Source: Blattamonas nauphoetae | Taxonomy: Eukaryota > Preaxostyla > Oxymonadida | Direction: 5' to 3' | DNA length: 64,000 nucleotides | NCBI GenBank assembly: GCA_033064195.1 | Contig: JARBJD010000067.1 | Coordinates: 62,001 to 126,000 of the forward strand | Shown here: positions 34,378 through 44,757 of the stretch, one piece after another | Layout: every line of letters begins with the position of its first letter | How positions within the stretch are numbered: position 1 is the first letter of the stretch | Position numbers and translations under genes: made by a program | The notes under the pieces: model-generated | What the model saw: the letters and a program-made list of their open reading frames with translations, nothing else | Database searches by the model: none | Told to the model about the DNA's origin: nothing

Positions 34378-35480
34378 CTAGTTCGATACAGTTGGAAGGC
34401 CGTGAACCCGTAAGGGCAGCCACCAACTCTCTGCGAGTGTGGGTACTCCAGTTCCAATCAGGATTGGAGCAGAGTAGTAGACGTCTGCAATTGTCGAAGT
34501 GAGAGACCAACCCACATGGCTATTGACTACTTCCAGCGGAACCTTGGCCACACGCCTGAGGTGGCTCACCGCTGCATGCTTGACCGTGTATGGTCCGTAA
34601 GAACCAGGGACACCGATCTCTTTCAGCACACTTTTAGAATGGACGCAATGGCCGGCATCTTCAGTGGAACGCCTTTCCTGAAATCATACCATATCTTGCA
34701 ATTCGCAATGTCTGTGTCAACCGACTCTGCAATGACTCGCTCGATGTTTCTCTTATGTGCGATCAATGCTCGAAAGGCTGAGAATGATTCATCCCCTTCG
34801 TCTCGAACAAATCTGATGTCGTCCTGCAATTGATTCTGTTTTGCCCTGATTGTCACCGTCGCAAATGACGTTGGAATGAAGTCCGATGATTCATGGAAGT
34901 CAACGTCCCTCCATCGAAGGTTGACAATCTCTGCACGGCGACAGCACGTCGTTGCAAGGAGGAGAGACAACGCTCTCATCTGCTGGACCTCTGGATCTTC
35001 GCTGGCTAATTCATTTGTTTTCTGTGCCCAGTTCAGGAGCAGATCAATATTCCACATTACGGTGTAGTGACGTTTTGACTTGTTCTTTGGGTGACTCTTT
35101 GCAAGAACCTGTCTGAAAGAATTCAGGTGTGACCTGTCGTTGTGCAGTGTTGGGTGGAAGAGGCCTAATGATCTGACGACTTTCGGAACTGCTGTGTGAG
35201 GGAGTTGGTTCGGAGGTGGGAACCGCTCGGCAAGATCTGCGACGAAACTGCAAAGAAGTTGTTCAATGTTTGTTGACTTGGCAACAATGAAGGAAACAGA
35301 ATGATTGAACTTCTCGCAATATTGTTTGAATAACTTCCAAGCCCGCATCCAAGGGCCCTTGTGTTTGTATGCGTCTTCTTCCACATTTCGGACATTCATT
35401 GGGATTCTTCCCTCATCACACAGACTTCTGAAGAAGTCTCTCCCTCCAGGTTCTCTCCCCCACCAGAGATGCTCGTACAT
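34378..35480 (-). CDS. Tyrosine recombinase region of the DIRS element
   Basis: The recombinase landmarks are 'TTCCRRAEIVNLRWRDVD' (first catalytic Arg), then 'KHAAVSHLRR' (His-x-x-Arg) and 'SHVGW...YYSAP' with the final Tyr. This enzyme replaces the integrase of LTR elements and integrates the circular DNA. Confidence 0.85.
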
Positions 35481-35525
35481 TCCCTGGGGGGAGGCTCGCT
35501 TCCGATGTCGGATCCGTATTCACTG

Positions 35526-37202
35526 TCATCGTGGAGTATGGTCCGAGAACGATGCTGTCCAACTCCACCAGAGATAGGAGAGGAGACCAAGTTTGATTGC
35601 TCCAGTCCGGAGTGATGAGGACTCCTTCTTCACTGGTTCCTCCCTCAGCTTCTTCAGAACTCGTGGAATGAGGAGAATCGGAGGATGACAGAGAGGTTGT
35701 ATCATCCCTGTCCAGTTGACGACGAGGGCATTCACGCCAGCTGAGTGCTCTTCCGGTCTCAGCGAGAAGTATTTGTGACATTGTCTGTTCTGATCTGTGG
35801 CGAAGAGATCGATCAGAGGAACGTAAGACCATCGATCTTTCAATACCTGAAGCGCTAGAGGGGTCAGCATGAACTCCGCAAGAGGGTGGAGCCTTGACAG
35901 AGCATCCGCTACTGTATTCTTCACTCCCGCAATGTGTTGGATGTCGGCCAGAATCATCCCACTCGATCTGATTGTTTGAAGAGTTTGATTCGTGATCTGA
36001 ACAAGGGATGAGGTGGCTCTCTGCTTCTTCACATTTTGAACGGCCGTCGTATTGTCGCTGTGAACTGTGATTGCCCGCACATCCTTCTGCTTGAGGAGCA
36101 TGGTCGCTTTGATTAGGGAGAAACGAATCGCTGCCGTTTCTTTCCAATTGGACGTCTGAACCTTCTGCTGTTCGGTCCAGACTCCATGGAAGAGAGTTGT
36201 CTCCTCCCCAATCGTGAGCACACATCCCCAGCCCCATGGGCTCGCATCTGTGGTGAGAGATGCTGTGGGTGTGACTTGACGGAAGGAGTGAGGAGTGTTC
36301 CGTTCTATCGCTGAAGCCCAGAAGGTGATCTCTCCCAGGTGGAGACGGTTGAGCTGGACCTTCGCTTCCCATCCACCCTGCCTGGCACCCATGTCTTTCC
36401 ATTGGTTTAATTTCTGCAGGTTGAGGCTCGCAGCTGGAATGACCGTTCGAAGGAAGTTGAGACGACCGATCTGAGCTGCCAAGTCCCTCACTCTGATTGA
36501 TTCTCGATGTAGGATGATTGCCTTGGTCATCCGCAATTGATGGAGGAGTTTGGAGCGTCGAGACGAGGTGATTGAGATCGATTGTGTAACCGCGTCGATC
36601 GACCATCCCAAGAATTCGATTGATTGGGACGGGACTGTCTGACACTTGCTGACGGCAATCTGAAAACCCAAGTTTGTCAGGGTTTCCATCGCTCTTTCTG
36701 TATTGACCCTTGCCGACTCCATCGTTTGCGAGATGAGGAGAATGTCGTCTAGATAGAAGATTATCGGAATCTGGAGAATGTGGCGGAGATGTTTCACAGC
36801 ACAACGCATAATCTTCGTAAACGTTCGCGGAGCAGTCGACAACCCGAACGGCATTCCCACGTATTGATAAAACTGCTTCTCGAACTCGAAGCAGAGATAC
36901 TTCCTGAGTTGTGGAGGCACCAAGACATGTTGATATGCATTCTTCAGGTCTATACTCGTCATCCATTCTCCTCCATTGATGAAAGAGGTCGCTGTTTTTA
37001 CATCTTCCATTTTGAAATTCTCGACCTTCAGTTCCTTGTTGAGTGCCGTCGCATTCAAGATCTTCCGCCATCTCCCCCCCGTTTTCGGGACAAGGAAGGT
37101 ATGAAGAGAGAGGGTGACTTCCGTTTGTGGGACAGGAACAACCACACCCGTCTGGATCTCTTCCAACAAGAGTGAATGAGAAAGCCGCCGTCTCCTCCAC
37201 AT
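35526..37202 (-). CDS. Reverse transcriptase and RNase H region of the DIRS element
   Basis: Reverse transcriptase landmarks in order are 'SIDLKNAYQHVLVP', 'FGLSTAPRTFTKIM', the catalytic box 'FYLDDILLI' and 'EFLGWSID'. RNase H follows with 'TTDASPWGWGCVL', 'KETAAIRFSL' and 'VHSDNTTAVQNV', then 'VADALSRLHPL'. Family: DIRS-like Ty3-related reverse transcriptase with linked RNase H. Confidence 0.9.
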   Translation of the reverse strand: MWRRRRLSHSLLLEEIQTGVVVPVPQTEVTLSLHTFLVPKTGGRWRKILNATALNKELKVENFKMEDVKTATSFINGGEWMTSIDLKNAYQHVLVPPQLRKYLCFEFEKQFYQYVGMPFGLSTAPRTFTKIMRCAVKHLRHILQIPIIFYLDDILLISQTMESARVNTERAMETLTNLGFQIAVSKCQTVPSQSIEFLGWSIDAVTQSISITSSRRSKLLHQLRMTKAIILHRESIRVRDLAAQIGRLNFLRTVIPAASLNLQKLNQWKDMGARQGGWEAKVQLNRLHLGEITFWASAIERNTPHSFRQVTPTASLTTDASPWGWGCVLTIGEETTLFHGVWTEQQKVQTSNWKETAAIRFSLIKATMLLKQKDVRAITVHSDNTTAVQNVKKQRATSSLVQITNQTLQTIRSSGMILADIQHIAGVKNTVADALSRLHPLAEFMLTPLALQVLKDRWSYVPLIDLFATDQNRQCHKYFSLRPEEHSAGVNALVVNWTGMIQPLCHPPILLIPRVLKKLREEPVKKESSSLRTGAIKLGLLSYLWWSWTASFSDHTPR

Positions 37203-38572
37203 TGCCCTTGAATGGAGGAGACCACGGGAGTTCTTGCAACTTCTGCGGGGACTCTGGACTGATCCACTCCCACATTGCCCCTGCTAACACCCTCTCCTTC
37301 CCGCCTATCTCCTCCCATCTCGCCAAGGCATCCCTCAGCCTCTCCGGAACTGGTCGACTGGATGGTTGTGTTAATGTCGTTTGGGGTAGAATCTGTTGCG
37401 TTGTCCCTTGGGTTGAGTCGGGAGGCGGACTGACCCCCCTTGTTGAGAGAAAGAATTTTGACTAAACTGTTGTTGTGGATTATTGGACTGAGTGAACCCT
37501 GGAGATTGATTGGGAGGTAGAAGCAGATCATTGGGGCTGTCGCTGGTTGAGTGAGCCCCAAAGTGAAAGCGACCTGTCCCGCATTGACCGGGGTAACGTA
37601 TCGGCCAAGATGGCTGCAGGCTGCAGAGTCCGCAGCATCCAAGATACCCTTCGTGATAATTGGCAGGATGTGTTTTGGCGGCTCTCCATGTGTGACCATA
37701 TCATAAACTTGGGCCATGTGTCCGATCGACGAAAAGGTTGAATGTGTTGCTGTCATCAAGGCCTGATCTTGTATTCTCTGCGCCTCTGTGATTATCGCAC
37801 GGTTTGCAGCTATTTCTGTGGGAATTCCCAACAAATTCTTGATCTGAGACGTATGTGAATTTGTCAAATCACGTTGCTGATTTGGCAATGTTGTTTGCAG
37901 CCAATTCTTAGTAAAAGATGGTTCTTGCTTCTTCATATCTTTGAAAAGTTGTTTCTTTAGCATTTCCTGTCTTTGTCGGCTGGAGATTCCACTTCGTCTG
38001 TGTCGCCGATCGCTGCATGATGATCGTGTCGATGTGCTCAAATTTCGATGGGAACTCTTCTTCCTTTTTGAAGTCCTGTGCGATTTCGACTTTCGGTGGC
38101 GAAGAATCTCCTTTAGACGCATCAAGTCATCATCTGTCGAAGAAGTGTCTGATATCATTGTTGACGACTGATATGACTCTGAGGATTCTTCGAAACTACT
38201 GTCAGTGTAATCGTATTTGGATTGTTGTCGTCTATTCCGACGATGCACAGCTATACTTCGATTTTTAGATGGTCGATTTCGGTGCCTTCGATCTGTTCTA
38301 GTGGGAGAAGTTCGTTTCCTCTTGAGGATCTTTTCTTGTGAGTGTATCGGTGAAAGGGGATCTAGAGCTTGTTCTGCCGTGTTTCCAATTTTAGTCTCGA
38401 TCGGTCGTGCAATTGACTGAGTTGTTGCTTGCGATATGTATTGAGGAATGGAATTGATTACTTGTTTCGTAATCTCTGTGATGAGATCAGCACTAACATT
38501 TATCGAAGATAGTGCATCGGATTGGATTAACACTGACTGTTGACTAGGCTGAGTCATGATTGGATCTGCCAC
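37055..38572 (-). CDS. Gag-like first reading frame of the DIRS element
   Basis: A 505-codon frame starting at 38572, Ser/Arg/Lys-rich with 'RRHRNRPSKNRS'-type basic tracts near the middle and a conserved-looking block around 'FTKNWLQTTLPNQQRDL'. Position upstream of the reverse transcriptase and its basic, low-complexity character fit the gag-like first frame of DIRS elements. Confidence 0.7.
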   Translation of the reverse strand: MADPIMTQPSQQSVLIQSDALSSINVSADLITEITKQVINSIPQYISQATTQSIARPIETKIGNTAEQALDPLSPIHSQEKILKRKRTSPTRTDRRHRNRPSKNRSIAVHRRNRRQQSKYDYTDSSFEESSESYQSSTMISDTSSTDDDLMRLKEILRHRKSKSHRTSKRKKSSHRNLSTSTRSSCSDRRHRRSGISSRQRQEMLKKQLFKDMKKQEPSFTKNWLQTTLPNQQRDLTNSHTSQIKNLLGIPTEIAANRAIITEAQRIQDQALMTATHSTFSSIGHMAQVYDMVTHGEPPKHILPIITKGILDAADSAACSHLGRYVTPVNAGQVAFTLGLTQPATAPMICFYLPINLQGSLSPIIHNNSLVKILSLNKGGQSASRLNPRDNATDSTPNDINTTIQSTSSGEAEGCLGEMGGDRREGEGVSRGNVGVDQSRVPAEVARTPVVSSIQGQCGGDGGFLIHSCWKRSRRVWLFLSHKRKSPSLFIPSLSRKRGGDGGRS

Positions 38573-38617
38573 CCATTGTTTCCTTACACGTCACCAGGGA
38601 TATCTCACTTGTTGAAG
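38558..38617 (-). repeat. Right inverted terminal repeat of the DIRS element
   Basis: Perfect inverted partner of 33861-33920. The outer extension 38618-38655 is unique to this end and is copied in the internal complementary region. Confidence 0.92.
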
Positions 38618-40083
38618 GCACAGGTTTGGTAGAGGATTGAGTGAAAGGAAATCCTGTGGATGGGATGAAGAGAAGGGCAGAGTGATAGATATTCTCTCTC
38701 TGTTTCGCGATGAAGTGTGGATAGTGAGTGAGAATGGGGACGACGATGAAGGGACAGGATCAGCAGATTCGCCGTTCAGAACAGTTTGGAAGGGCATTCG
38801 AGCTGCTGAAGAGAGCGGAACAGAGGAAGTGTAGGTCGAGGTTGTGAACTCAGTGTGGATGGGTAAGAAGGTGGAGATTGTCGGGGAGGATGGACGAGAA
38901 ACAACGACAACTTTGTCAGGATCAACCACCAACAGCAAGATGGTCTGCTCATTCGACAATACTGAACAAAACGATCAACTCAAACGGGAAGAGGGAATGA
39001 TTGTGCTCGCAAGACACTCTCTGGACATTGTCAGCATATGCATCGTTCTGACACCAAACCCATTCCCTGTCTTTGTGGTGCGATCGAAAGCAAAGATATC
39101 ACTGTCTGAAATCAAAGTGAGTGGAGAACAACAAACTTACTCAATGTTGGCAGTGGTTCACTCAGATGGAGTGGTGAGGGTGTTGTCGCTTGTGTGTGAG
39201 AGGATGAAGATGGGAGGGAAGGGATCGATTGTGGTTCTTCGAGGAGGAGCGGTGGAGATGGAAGACAGCTCGTTTTCCGAACTGGAGACGAAGGAAGGAG
39301 CAGTTGTGTGGGGACAGACAAGCGAGAGAATCGAAGTTCTGAACTCAAACTTCACACACTGTCGAGGTGCGGAATTCGGAAGTGTTGTTCGACTGACAGC
39401 AACAGATTGCGTCGTTGTTGTGTCAAACTGCCGTTTTGTGGAATGCTGGACGGGAGTTGGGATGAAGATGAGAAGCACAGGAAGAGGAGAGGGAGGAGGA
39501 AGCGTGATGATTGAGATGCGAGGAAGGAAGGGAGGAGGACACTGTGCTGTCGATCTGTCGAAGAGTCTGTTCATGAAATGTGTTTTGGAGAACACCGACA
39601 GTTCGATGGATGAAGGGAGGTTTGTGGGAGGAAGTGGATTCTTCGTCTTCGGGAATGGGCCTCGCCAGAGATTGGATCTTTCGGGAATGATGGTTTCTGA
39701 CTGTTCGTGCCCAAATGTGAAGATGGCTGATGGATTTGATGGAGGAATGATTGTCTGGAGGACACAACCAATCCATACAGATCTTCGAGGCATTGTTGTG
39801 AAGAATTGCATAATCGGATCCGTTAAGCTAGCAAACTGACCACCTTCTGTGTTTTCTTCCTTTTCAGATGTCTTTTCTCATTTCACAGCTTTTTCGTTGA
39901 AAGAACCACATTTCAAACAAGTCTGTGTTTTTAATGCACTTTTCGGAGCTTTTTGTGTTTTATATTCCGAAATGGGGGAGTGTCGAATGGTGTTGGCCGT
40001 CGATAGAAAAGTTACCCATAATGAGTGATGGTCAGCTTGATCAAACAAATACCCTTTTGCCACAGGTCAAATTACCCTTCGAA

Positions 40084-41370
40084 ATGTTCACTCTTCCCGC
40101 GATGATCATCGTCCTTTCTGTGCATCTACTCCATGCCACACATGTTTCTGATCTCACCACGGAACCAAACACGTTTTATCTTTCATTTGGACAAAACGGC
40201 ACAAATTGCTTCAAAGAGGACCCATGCCACTCACTCGACAAAGCCTTGAAGAGTGAATACTCTCGCTTTGTTACGAAAATTGAGGTTACAACTGCGACTC
40301 TTTATGATGTTTGTGCTTTTGACTCGAAACATTTTCAAACTGGCTCTATCAGAATGTCCTCGACCACTTTGTCTGGAACCGGTCTTTATGGAAGTGGTTG
40401 TATTGTTGTCCGGGGAAATCCGTCCAAAACAATGAAACTTGAGGTTGGATCTATGATCATTGGATCAACTCGAAAAACAAAGACAGCTGGAAAAGTGCCC
40501 TATATCTTCTGTGTGGAACAATATGGACACCTCAAAGTTGACGGCATCGTCATTGTTCCAATCGATAATCCTTTTTGACCTGCGAAAACCTTCACATTTA
40601 AAGGGAAATGCACAGATTGGAACGGGAAGAATGCAGTCTTCTATTCGAAACGAGGCGAATTGGAAGTTTCAACTTTCACCAATGTAGATGTAACATTGGG
40701 TGATTTCCACCTCGAAAACCCAGTCCTCCATGGCAAGAAGACCTTAACACTCCCTTTGTCAACTCAAGATCGAAACTACCCGAATCAAATCTATTGTGAA
40801 TCTGACCAAGAAACCATCATCAACCTTCCTACGTCTCTTTACAATGATCGGAATCCTCAAAATTCGCTCATGCTCACAATTAAAGGCAAAGGATGCACAT
40901 TTCAGGATAACGATGGATTTATATCCTCCCACTCATTCGTTGGAAATAAGGCCTCTGGTACCTCTTCCAATAACTTCCCTGATCTTGGACTCATTGATAG
41001 GGGAAATTTCACGAAGAACGGCTTCAAAGCAGATCACACCAATTTCAAAACTTATCTTGTCGAATTGCATGGGAGAGATTTGTACCCGTGTGCTCTGGAC
41101 GACTTCAAAGTTGAATTTTCGCCTCTAATCGCGGGGAATAGCACAGCAGAGTACAAACACTGGACAAAGGCAAAGTTTGTCTGGGGATATTGGAGAGTCA
41201 CAAAAGCAGGTCAGCATTTTACTGCAAACTATCTTTACGGAGGGGATGCCAATCTCGCTGTGGCTATTCCTCGGAAGTCCATTATGGTTAACACGCATTA
41301 TTCTCTCCGACTCTCCAAAGGCGATTACAAACAGATTATTCCTTGTGTCGATCTTTATCGCACCGAATAG
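40084..41370 (+). pseudogene. Secreted protein gene with one in-frame TGA
   Basis: From the ATG at 40084 the frame reads 428 codons to a TAG at 41368-41370, interrupted only by TGA at 40576-40578. It begins with a good signal peptide (MFTLPAMIIVLSVHLLHATH), then 'FYLSFGQNGTNCFKEDPCHS LDKAL'-type sequence, which is the N-terminal Cys motif seen in beta-helix surface proteins of this window. Coding quality is equally good after the stop ('TFKGKCTDWNGKNAVFYSKR', 'NQIYCESDQETIINLP'), so the TGA is either a recent nonsense mutation, a sequencing error or a read-through site. No intron removes it without shifting the frame. The ATG at 40084 is chosen over upstream starts because the signal peptide follows it directly. 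No membrane anchor is visible. Confidence 0.6.
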
Positions 41371-42867
41371 AATCATTAGATTTATTTTATGCAATCTCCA
41401 CACTGCAACTCAACATTATCTCTTTCTTTTTCAAAATGTCTGAAGAATGTCTGTTCGTGTAATTTCGGACTCTTGCCAATGGGAGGTCATCAAAACCACT
41501 GAAGTGATTGAATTGTTTCATGTTCGTTCATTTCATCTTGATGTATTGCCCAGGAAGATTGAAGAAACGTGTTCGAAGGTTTCAACGAACCATTTCAGAT
41601 TTGGCGCGGTGAGATGCATGTTTCTGTCATCAGATGAGGGATAATTCACAAATGGCTAAAAGATCTTTCAGGATGGCGTGCTGAACACGATGGTCGTCGT
41701 ATTTTCCTCTCCTCTCCCAGTTTCAATTGACAACCGTTCTCCGTGTCTGGCTCCTCGTTCACTGAATGTTCTTCCACGGAGTTTGGAGGGAATGTCTTAG
41801 TGAATCTTGCTTCCTCACCTTTGATTAACAATTGCTTTTTCGAGCTGTCGTCCACGACTTGTTTTGGTGTCACGAGTCATCAAAGAAGGCTAATTTTAGT
41901 TCAGTCCAACAGATTCATGATTTTGAATGAATATTCACTCACATAGTCAGGATCCTCTGAGACTTGTTGTGAAGGAGTGCCTGTTCGAGTTCATCTCGGA
42001 ACCCCTCTAGTTCCAATGTCTGCAACAAGAGTCTCCCTCTGCCCGCAAGTTCCACTCAGTTGCGCTTCCATTTGCTGATTGAGTGGGACAGGAGCATCGT
42101 TGTCTTTTGGAATGTGCCTCCGTGTTCGATTTTTGAGTGAAGAGATTAGAAGACAATTGGGATGTGCGAAGAAGAAATGAAATCTAATGATAGTTGGTGG
42201 TACGGACTAAATTCTAGGATTGTGGACAGTAAGTGCCTAGTTTCTTGAATTTGACCATTCCACGACAGGATGTGACGATTGCGATTGATCTGGACGAGAT
42301 ATGGTACCATTGCGATCAATATTTCATGTGGCATGAAATATCAGATGGTATCATGAAGATATTTCCATCAAAACAGAGCGGTACTTCCCAATCACTTCCA
42401 CGATCGAACAAGCACGGCATTCGTCTCCATCAACCACTTTGTTGTTGATAGGATATGAGAAGAATCATGAGACAAGCGATGATGGCTGAAAAAAAGCATG
42501 ACAGATCATAACGAGCCTCTTTTTCAGACATATTTCTAAGTTTCTTCAGATTGAACGATCCACGAAAAGTTCTTCCATTTTAACGACAAGAGTGAGTTTG
42601 TCGAGAAAAACAGGTAACTCTCAATGTCTTGGCTCATTCTATCGTCTGAATTCCAGTTCATATATGACTGGCTCAAGGAGATCTGTTCTTTCTTCGAATC
42701 CTCATTGTCGTTCCACAGATACCCTGTCAGTTCAATCCATGGGCAATATCAATATTGTCCCCAAAGTATGTTCCTTCGGGTAACTCTCAACTTCAATCAT
42801 CATTGGTCTAAAATATCCAAATTGTTTTATTGTGGGTTACATTTTTGTGGTTCGTGACTTCATCAAC
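41371..42867 (+). pseudogene. Fragments of a beta-helix gene and otherwise no gene
   Basis: The clearest remnant is 41740-42010, reading 'SGSSFTECSSTEFGGNVLVN' and then a Cys/Ser-rich strand pattern, followed in another phase by 'VVKECLFEFISEP'. A small frame at 41447-41644 is of doubtful quality. From about 42100 to 42860 only short frames are seen and nothing is recognised. Confidence 0.4.
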
Positions 42868-43375
42868 ATGTTTTGCCTCTTCTTGACATCTTCAATCTTT
42901 GCTGTGAGAGTTGGTCGTTACGACTTTCCCGTCGAACGGCTCACACTCAACGGGTCTGCCTCTTAGTCATCTCATCATTCTTCATCTCAGAACAAGCTAC
43001 ATAGAAGACCTCGGCGATGAAATGCTTTACTTCAACTATCTCGCTCCTGTTCCCCCACCCAAAGGATGTCGCATGGAATGGGATCCCGTCGCTGTGGCAG
43101 TTGCAAGCGAGGATCTCTGTGTTCACGTTGGCGATGCGAACCTAGTCGAGTATGAACTGATCCTGAATTCAACAACCGGCCAGCCGAGAGGGATTCGAAC
43201 CTTCTTTGAGGACAACTTTACCGATGAATCCATTGTATTCGACATCATATGCAGTCGCGTCGAAAAGAGGATCGCGAGGCGCCCTCCAAACTTTCAATAC
43301 CTCGTGACCTGGCACCACCCTGCGGGATGTCCTCGCCTGGCTTCGACGAAGTCTTCCAGATTCGATCGCTTCTGA
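42868..43375 (+). CDS. Small secreted four-cysteine protein, possibly MRH-like, copy 1
   Basis: Exon 1 is 42868-42953 and exon 2 is 42991-43375, joined by a 37-nt intron in phase 2; the product is 156 residues. It opens with a signal peptide (MFCLFLTSSIFAVRVGRY). Four cysteines lie in the mature part ('PKGCRM', 'EDLCVHVGD', 'FDIICSRVE', 'HHPAGCPRL'). The end 'LVTWHHPAGCP' resembles the 'W.T..AC' close of mannose-6-phosphate-receptor homology domains, and spacing of the cysteines roughly fits, but only two disulfides are possible and no transmembrane helix follows, so this is a tentative suggestion. The gene is paired with a second copy 375 bp downstream, and the similarity runs about 90 bp past the stop. 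Confidence 0.6.
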
Positions 43376-43749
43376 GTCTGACCAATCACTAAGATTTTCT
43401 CGTTCTGTTTTCAGAGTCTCCACTATTGTTCAACACTTTTCGTTTCTCCGAGTTTCCTCTGTCTCTCAACTTTTTTGAACAATGCGACAGTACAACTTCA
43501 CTGGCATGTCCACCTCGCCAGAGTCTGATGAGGTAAATGAGGAGGATCAACCCTTTTCCAACCAGTGAAATTTTCGGAGAATTGTTTCAATAGAAAACAC
43601 AGTTTCACAAAGCTCTCCGTCGTTTTCGGGCGTTATCGTTCTGAAAATTCATCACAGGTGATTATTCATTCGAATAGAATCAACCTCATTTGTCCGAAAT
43701 TACAAAGCATAAAATTTTGGGTTCACTTTTACTCCGTGACTTCATCAAC
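43376..43749. other. Spacer between the two small secreted-protein genes
   Basis: The first 90 bases repeat the trailer found after copy 2, and the last 50 bases before the ATG repeat the leader of copy 1 (TGACTTCATCAACATGTTTT). This is the expected structure of a tandem duplication. No other gene is seen. Confidence 0.5.
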
Positions 43750-44257
43750 ATGTTTTTCCTCTTTTTGACATATTCAATCGCTGCCTTGAGAGTTGATCGT
43801 TACACCTTTCCCGTCGAACAACTCACACTCAACGGGTCTGCCACTTTATCGAGTCATCATTCTTCATCTCAGAACAAACTATAAAGAAGACCTCGGCGAC
43901 GAAATTTTCCACTTTAACTATCTCGCTCCGGTTGTACTACCCCCAGTATGTTCCATGGATTGGAATCCCATCGCTGTTGCTGTAGTTGATGAGACCATGT
44001 GCTTCAACATTGGACAAGTTGACCACGTTGAGCATGAGCTGATCATGAATTCAACAACCAGCAAGCCGAAAGGGATCCGGAGCACGTTTATGGACGACTA
44101 TGGTGCTATGTCCGTTGAGTTCAACATCATGTGCAGTCGTGTTGAAAAGAGAATCGTGAGGCGTCTTCCATCGTTTGACTATCAGATCGTCTGGCAACAC
44201 CCTGCGGGATGTCCTCGCCTGGCTTCGACGAAGTCTTCCAGATTCGATCGCTTCTGA
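43750..44257 (+). CDS. Small secreted four-cysteine protein, possibly MRH-like, copy 2
   Basis: Exon 1 is 43750-43835 and exon 2 is 43873-44257, with exon and intron lengths (86, 37, 385) identical to copy 1; 156 residues. Signal peptide MFFLFLTYSIAALRVDRY. All four mature cysteines are conserved with copy 1, and the closing 'QIVWQHPAGCP' is retained. The last 17 residues and the first 60 bases of trailer are identical to copy 1, while the middle differs at roughly a third of positions, so either the C-terminus is strongly constrained or it has been converted recently. Probably a secreted or endomembrane-lumen binding protein; the ligand cannot be inferred. Confidence 0.6.
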
Positions 44258-44757
44258 GTCTGACCAATCACTAAGATTTTCTCGTTCTGTTTTCAGAGTC
44301 TCCACGACTATTCAACTCTATCCGTTTCTCCGAGTGTCTTCTATCTCTCAACTTTTTTTTAAATCGAAAACAAATTTCCTCTTATTCAGTCGCGATAACA
44401 AGGTCGTTTCAAACCGACGCAAATTGTTGGAATCCGCTTCATCCGAGATCGTTTTGTGAAAAAATGGTTCAAAACACCAAACTAGAAACAGAACGTCAGA
44501 AAAACTCGTTTCACGTAAAAGTGGAAAAAATAGTGGCGAACAACATTCAATCACAGACAGGGGCATCCACAAAAGTTAGAAGGATGTGATCCGGCGATTG
44601 AATGGAGGAATAGTGTTGATTTGATAGACATGCGATCGAGAGAAGAAGTGCTGGTAGCTGAAAGAGACAGAGAAGCAAAGAAGATGTGATCGAAAGACCA
44701 GAGAGAGCACACAACAACGGACGACGAGAACAATAAATCAAAAAAAGATGAATATGA
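44258..44757. other. Trailer of the secreted-protein gene and convergent spacer, no gene
   Basis: The first 90 bases repeat the spacer after copy 1. The rest separates the convergent + strand secreted gene and the - strand flippase. Short frames only. Confidence 0.4.

Larger units (their letters stand above)
33841..38655 (-). mobile_element. DIRS-type tyrosine-recombinase retrotransposon, looks nearly whole
   Basis: The 4,815-bp element has inverted terminal repeats, an internal complementary region near its 3' end, and gag-like, reverse transcriptase/RNase H and tyrosine recombinase regions in the order known for DIRS elements, all on the - strand. There is no target duplication beyond a shared CT, as expected for circle integration by a tyrosine recombinase. 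The 60-bp terminal repeats are identical and the interrupted host frame is otherwise continuous at the site, so the insertion is probably young. It looks nearly whole, with at most one or two breaks. Confidence 0.92.
31458..39839 (+). pseudogene. Beta-helix (pectin-lyase-like) surface-type protein gene, interrupted by a DIRS element and lacking its 5' part
   Basis: The left coding part runs from the ATG at 31470 to 33840 and the right part from 38656 to 39839. The protein shows many short beta-strand repeats with Gly/Ser and Asn turns, such as 'GKGGAFFIHS', 'CSAGTLIINQSSI', 'FSNLNVDESLDG', 'SCSSSGNGGAIWID', 'LEIRNTSFHSCSS', 'SDVFILGGNLRTLVDATKW' and, on the right, 'VWIVSENGDDDEGTGSADSP'. This pattern fits large secreted or surface beta-helix proteins. 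At the insertion point the host frame is exactly continuous between base 33840 and 38656. The right part has an in-frame TAG at 38832-38834. The left end begins right after the terminal-repeat element at 31457, and no signal peptide or upstream coding sequence is found, so the gene is also 5'-truncated. It ends TGA at 39837-39839 without a membrane anchor. Confidence 0.75.

Noticed and set aside
34623-35480. A bacterial or phage integrase acquired by transfer
   Set aside because: The recombinase is physically part of a DIRS element with inverted ends, internal complementary region and reverse transcriptase, which fully explains it.
35416-37326. A 636-codon frame on the - strand overlapping the reverse transcriptase region of the DIRS element
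   Set aside because: It lies in another phase of the same strand, is Ser/Pro/His-rich without motifs, and is best explained as a shadow of the real frame's codon use, though overlapping frames are known in DIRS elements.
39158-39811. A 217-codon - strand frame opposite the right part of the beta-helix gene
   Set aside because: Pro/Ser/Thr-rich shadow of the + strand gene, no motif, no start context.
38832-40578. Alternative genetic code with TGA or TAG read as amino acids, suggested by the in-frame stops at 38832 and 40576
   Set aside because: TGA, TAG and TAA all end well-supported genes in this window (A genes, secreted proteins, both transposases), and the internal stops are isolated cases.
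43180-43200. GGGATTCGAACC, which looks like the complement of a tRNA T-arm
   Set aside because: The neighbouring bases do not form the T stem or a cloverleaf, it lies in exon 2 of the secreted protein, and copy 2 does not keep it.
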